Positions 13,044-15,139 of a stretch of 15,139 nucleotides of DNA are shown here, piece by piece. The notes below the pieces were generated by a model. That model saw only the letters and a program-made list of their open reading frames with translations, was not told where the DNA came from and searched no databases. The position numbers and the translations under genes were made by a program. How positions within the stretch are numbered: position 1 is the first letter of the stretch; the number at the start of each line of letters is the position of its first letter. This DNA is from an uncultured Peptococcaceae bacterium (GTDB lineage Bacteria; Bacillota; Desulfotomaculia; Desulfotomaculales; Desulfocucumaceae): NCBI GenBank assembly GCA_958417755.1, contig CATZDY010000064.1, positions 1 through 15,139 of the forward strand, written 5' to 3'.

Positions 13044-14162
13044 ATGTTGACCTGTTCATTTTTAGGTCATAGTAAATTATATGACCCCAATATAAAAATC
13101 TATGGCAATCTAAGTCTGACCATTCGTAAACTTATCATGAATCATGATGAAATAGAGTTTTTAATTTATCAAATGGGTACATATCATATGGGGGAATTTT
13201 ACAACCTTTGTCTAGCTGCAATTATGGAAGCAAAACAGCGGTATCCAGTTAAAAAATTTATTTTTACGAAAATAAAGGACCCTAAAATTGGTAATGATTT
13301 ATGTGAAAAAGGGAAAGTCATTCCTGATTATTTTTATGATAAAACAATCGCACCGTTTGATAATTACACTACCATTCATCTTAAACAAATTTTGAGATGG
13401 ATAATCAGTAAATCTCATTTATTATTATGCTATATATATAAAGATTTTTACGACTATAATAGTGAATATGAATATGCACAAAAGAATAATCTGACTATAT
13501 TTAACATGATTGATACTGATACAGAGGAATATATTACTAGAAGTATCAAACTCTTATCGGAAAGAGAACAGTTTATAATTAATAAAATGAATAACGGACA
13601 TAGTTTTAGAGCAATTGGCGAATTATACAAAATTTCAGGAACTGCAATTAGACAAAGTAATTTAAAAGCCCGATTTAAGTTGAAAAAATTTGCCTTAGAT
13701 AAGCTTCAACAAAATGCAAATAAACCATATCATCCTGTTGTTTGTGGCATTCTTTTACTGACTCTTCCAACAGCCGATATAATCAAAGCAGTTAATCAAA
13801 CGTGTTACTTTTTAATCCAACAATATAATGTTTCAGTTTTTTTAATAGAACAAAAAGATTTCCATCAAATGCCTACGATAATCTGGCAAGATATCATAAA
13901 AAGAAATCCAAGTATTAGATTCAAAATCATAACGCATTATTCAAGAGAGATACAGCTGGAATGGGGTGCTCCCCCATTCAATGATATATTGAATATAGAC
14001 CCTCAAATGATACAATGGACATCTTTAAAAGCAGTTAAGTATTTGCTTAATAATGCAGATTTTTTAGTATGTCATTTAGATCCCAAATCACCCCTTTCAG
14101 AAAATATAAAAAAACATATACAAAAAACTGAACACCTTAAAGTCTTTAATATAAAACTTTAA
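13044..14162 (+). CDS. Putative regulator: SLOG-like domain, sigma-region-4-like HTH, second SLOG-like domain
   Basis: 372 residues from the ATG at 13044, chosen because AAAGGAG lies 8 nt upstream; a TTG at 13017 lacks a site. Residues 1-157 follow the pattern of the Firmicutes SLOG-superfamily proteins that start CTFFGHR: TCSFLGHS, then FLIYQMGTYHMGEFYNLCLAAIMEAKQRYP, then ILRWIISKSHLLLCYI and YAQKNNLTIFNMI. Residues 171-222 are a helix-turn-helix like sigma-70 region 4/LuxR (LSEREQFIINKMNNGHSFRAIGELYKISGTAIRQSNLKARFKLKKF). Residues 231-372 repeat the first fold (VSVFLIEQKDFHQMPTIIW, KRNPSIRFKII, VKYLLNNADFLVCHL, HLKVFNI). The glycine-rich ligand motifs (GNxG, GGA) are changed in both copies, so ligand binding is uncertain. 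No signal peptide is seen; cytoplasmic. Markedly AT-rich, fitting acquisition. Function is inferred as a sensor-regulator. Confidence 0.6.
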   Translation: MLTCSFLGHSKLYDPNIKIYGNLSLTIRKLIMNHDEIEFLIYQMGTYHMGEFYNLCLAAIMEAKQRYPVKKFIFTKIKDPKIGNDLCEKGKVIPDYFYDKTIAPFDNYTTIHLKQILRWIISKSHLLLCYIYKDFYDYNSEYEYAQKNNLTIFNMIDTDTEEYITRSIKLLSEREQFIINKMNNGHSFRAIGELYKISGTAIRQSNLKARFKLKKFALDKLQQNANKPYHPVVCGILLLTLPTADIIKAVNQTCYFLIQQYNVSVFLIEQKDFHQMPTIIWQDIIKRNPSIRFKIITHYSREIQLEWGAPPFNDILNIDPQMIQWTSLKAVKYLLNNADFLVCHLDPKSPLSENIKKHIQKTEHLKVFNIKL

Positions 14163-14279
14163 TCTCATAGCCATCCTTCTTCTTATTAGTAACTCCATCC
14201 AAAAAGCCCCAAATCTAACACCTCAATAAAACATGAGTGGTCTCATTTATACAAAAATTTCCCCATAAACGTAAAAAAT

Positions 14280-14322
14280 AAAGGCCAGAAATGACTCTAT
14301 CCCTTGTCATATCTGGCCTTTT
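14280..14322. terminator. Strong intrinsic terminator after the SLOG-HTH gene
   Basis: AAAGGCCAGA (14280-14289) pairs with TCTGGCCTTT (14312-14321). After one A-A mismatch, ATGAC (14291-14295) pairs with GTCAT (14306-14310) around a 10-nt loop. TTTT follows on the plus strand, and TTTATTTTTT on the minus strand, so it can work in both directions. The 117 bp between the gene stop and this hairpin hold only a small ATGAG-TGGT-CTCAT repeat. Confidence 0.85.
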
Positions 14323-14397
14323 AGCTTTCTTATCGCTCTGATTTTTTCAAAGAGTATTCTGTTATCACTGCTTAATTCGTTATAGTTATGGACGCAT

Positions 14398-14451
14398 ACC
14401 TCCCCCGGGGTAAGCAATACCCTTTTGGGAGAGGGACCGGGGAGGGGAGGT
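14398..14451. repeat. GC-rich REP-like imperfect palindrome
   Basis: ACCTCCCC (14398-14405) pairs with GGGGAGGT (14444-14451), and an inner GGGTA-agcaa-TACCC hairpin (14408-14422) sits inside. Purine-rich GGGAGAGGGACCGG lies between. In a surrounding of roughly 30% GC this block is strikingly GC-rich, like dispersed CCTCCCC...GGGGAGG repeats seen in many Firmicutes genomes. No T-tract follows. A 78-codon plus-strand frame crossing it (14388-14624) has no ribosome binding site and is not believed. From 14452 to 14573 I see no gene or signal. Confidence 0.5.
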
Positions 14452-14573
14452 TCGTAAAATACACGGGATTTTCTGATAGGCGGGTATGGGTATTTTTATC
14501 TACTCTTTGCATCAAAAACGCCGGACGCTGTTTATATCATCCAACGCTTTATCATTACCTCTATAATAAAGTT

Positions 14574-15139
14574 TTAGTTCTCTTTGTTTTTTTCACTTAT
14601 ATTTATTATAGGAATGAAGATTAATATTGAACTATTGGCTTTATAAAATATTTCTCCTTTATATTTATGTACTATATTTTGTATTATTTTCATTTCTAAA
14701 ATATCTGAGAAGAATTTTTTATCTATCTGATTCATAATGAATAGATTTCTTTTTTCTGAATCTAGTATTTCTTTATTGGATATTCTGACCGCGTAATTAT
14801 TATCTTCTACTCTTGCAACAAAATATATAATATTTTGAGTTGATAAATAGTTTATTGCCATATTTAATAAATTCGATATTATCATTCCTAAATCATCTTC
14901 ATTAATAGTATCCTCCTTAGGCAATTCAACATTGATATCTAACTTAATACCTTCTTTTGAAGCTAAATTTTCTTTACTCCATAAAATTCCATTCACAGTA
15001 TTATTATCAGTAATTAGCATTTCACTTAATTGTTCATTAATTTTATGTATTTGCATCGAATATTTTTCATAATCTTTAATATGAGGCGTTCTAGCTAAAA
15101 GCCATATTACTTGTAAACATTCATTAATTTATTGTCGCA
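14574..15139 (-). pseudogene. Broken Spo0B/CitA-type sensor-kinase-like fragment (5' part beyond window)
   Basis: The frame is open from 15128 to 14574. It reads CLQVIWLLARTPHIKDYEKYSMQI, then TVNGILWSKENLASKEGIKLDI, then DLGMIISNLLNMAINYL and KIIQNIVHKYKGEIFY. This is the order of a Spo0B-type helical hairpin followed by a GHKL ATPase domain. In-frame TAA (15131..15129) precedes it, and the next frame reads CDNKLMN just where the histidine box (HDxxNxLQVI) should be, so a frameshift is likely. Asn replaces the phosphoryl-acceptor His, the N-box NLLDNAIEA has become NLLNMAIN, and the glycine-rich G boxes are missing. An ATG at 15056 could start a 160-residue protein but has no ribosome binding site. 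Either a decayed kinase or a non-catalytic domain protein; the window edge prevents a decision. Confidence 0.5.

Noticed and set aside
13044..14162. Alternative sigma factor
   Set aside because: The HTH resembles region 4, but there is no region 2, and both flanks look like Rossmann-type domains, so a regulator is more likely.
14398..14451. Retron or other RT-associated ncRNA
   Set aside because: No reverse transcriptase or other partner gene is nearby in the window; hairpin structure alone is not enough.
14388..14624. 78-codon plus-strand reading frame over the GC-rich repeat
   Set aside because: No ribosome binding site, composition follows the repeat, and it overlaps the end of the kinase-like relic on the other strand.

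Overview
The window looks like a chromosomal piece of an AT-rich, endospore-forming, probably anaerobic Firmicute of the Clostridia type. The evidence is a complete gerA-gerB-gerC germinant-receptor operon, a small 4Fe-4S ferredoxin of the clostridial/Thermotoga kind, strong AGGAGG-type ribosome binding sites with frequent GTG/TTG starts, and a CRISPR repeat of the type I-B/III clostridial style. Species cannot be named from the sequence alone.

Left part (1-11011) is ordinary core-like sequence. A tightly coupled minus-strand operon runs GT4 glycosyltransferase -> alkaline-phosphatase-fold multi-pass membrane protein -> fumarylacetoacetate-hydrolase-family enzyme (cut by the window start). 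Next come a monocluster ferredoxin (minus) and a divergent single-pass membrane protein of unknown function (plus), closed by a bidirectional terminator. A minus-strand germination cluster follows: gerA, gerB, gerC, a previously overlooked 56-residue two-helix membrane protein at the position expected for a 'D' subunit, and a beta-propeller/LysM protein without a signal peptide, which fits a mother-cell or spore-envelope protein. Divergent from gerA is a tRNA-Pro(GGG) gene with its own promoter and terminator.

Right part (about 11100-15139) is an accessory region. It holds a degenerate tRNA-like sequence and two very short reading frames resembling integrase C-terminal tails, a small phage-type membrane protein, a short orphan CRISPR array (two full and two damaged repeats, three spacers, no cas genes), a tandem duplication of a stand-alone XRE repressor gene with its operator, and a divergently transcribed protein that I read as SLOG-like domain + sigma-region-4-like HTH + second SLOG-like domain. 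A GC-rich REP-like hairpin and a broken Spo0B/CitA-type sensor-kinase relic end the window.

The most interesting candidate for an undescribed system is the 12.1-14.3 kb module. Two 88% identical XRE proteins each sit exactly 72 bp from a matching TTTACTTnAAGTAAA palindrome. The second palindrome lies in the intergenic region shared with the SLOG-HTH-SLOG gene. This suggests a self-contained switch in which XRE repressors control themselves and a two-sensor-domain regulator. All functional statements here are inference from sequence patterns; no database search was run.
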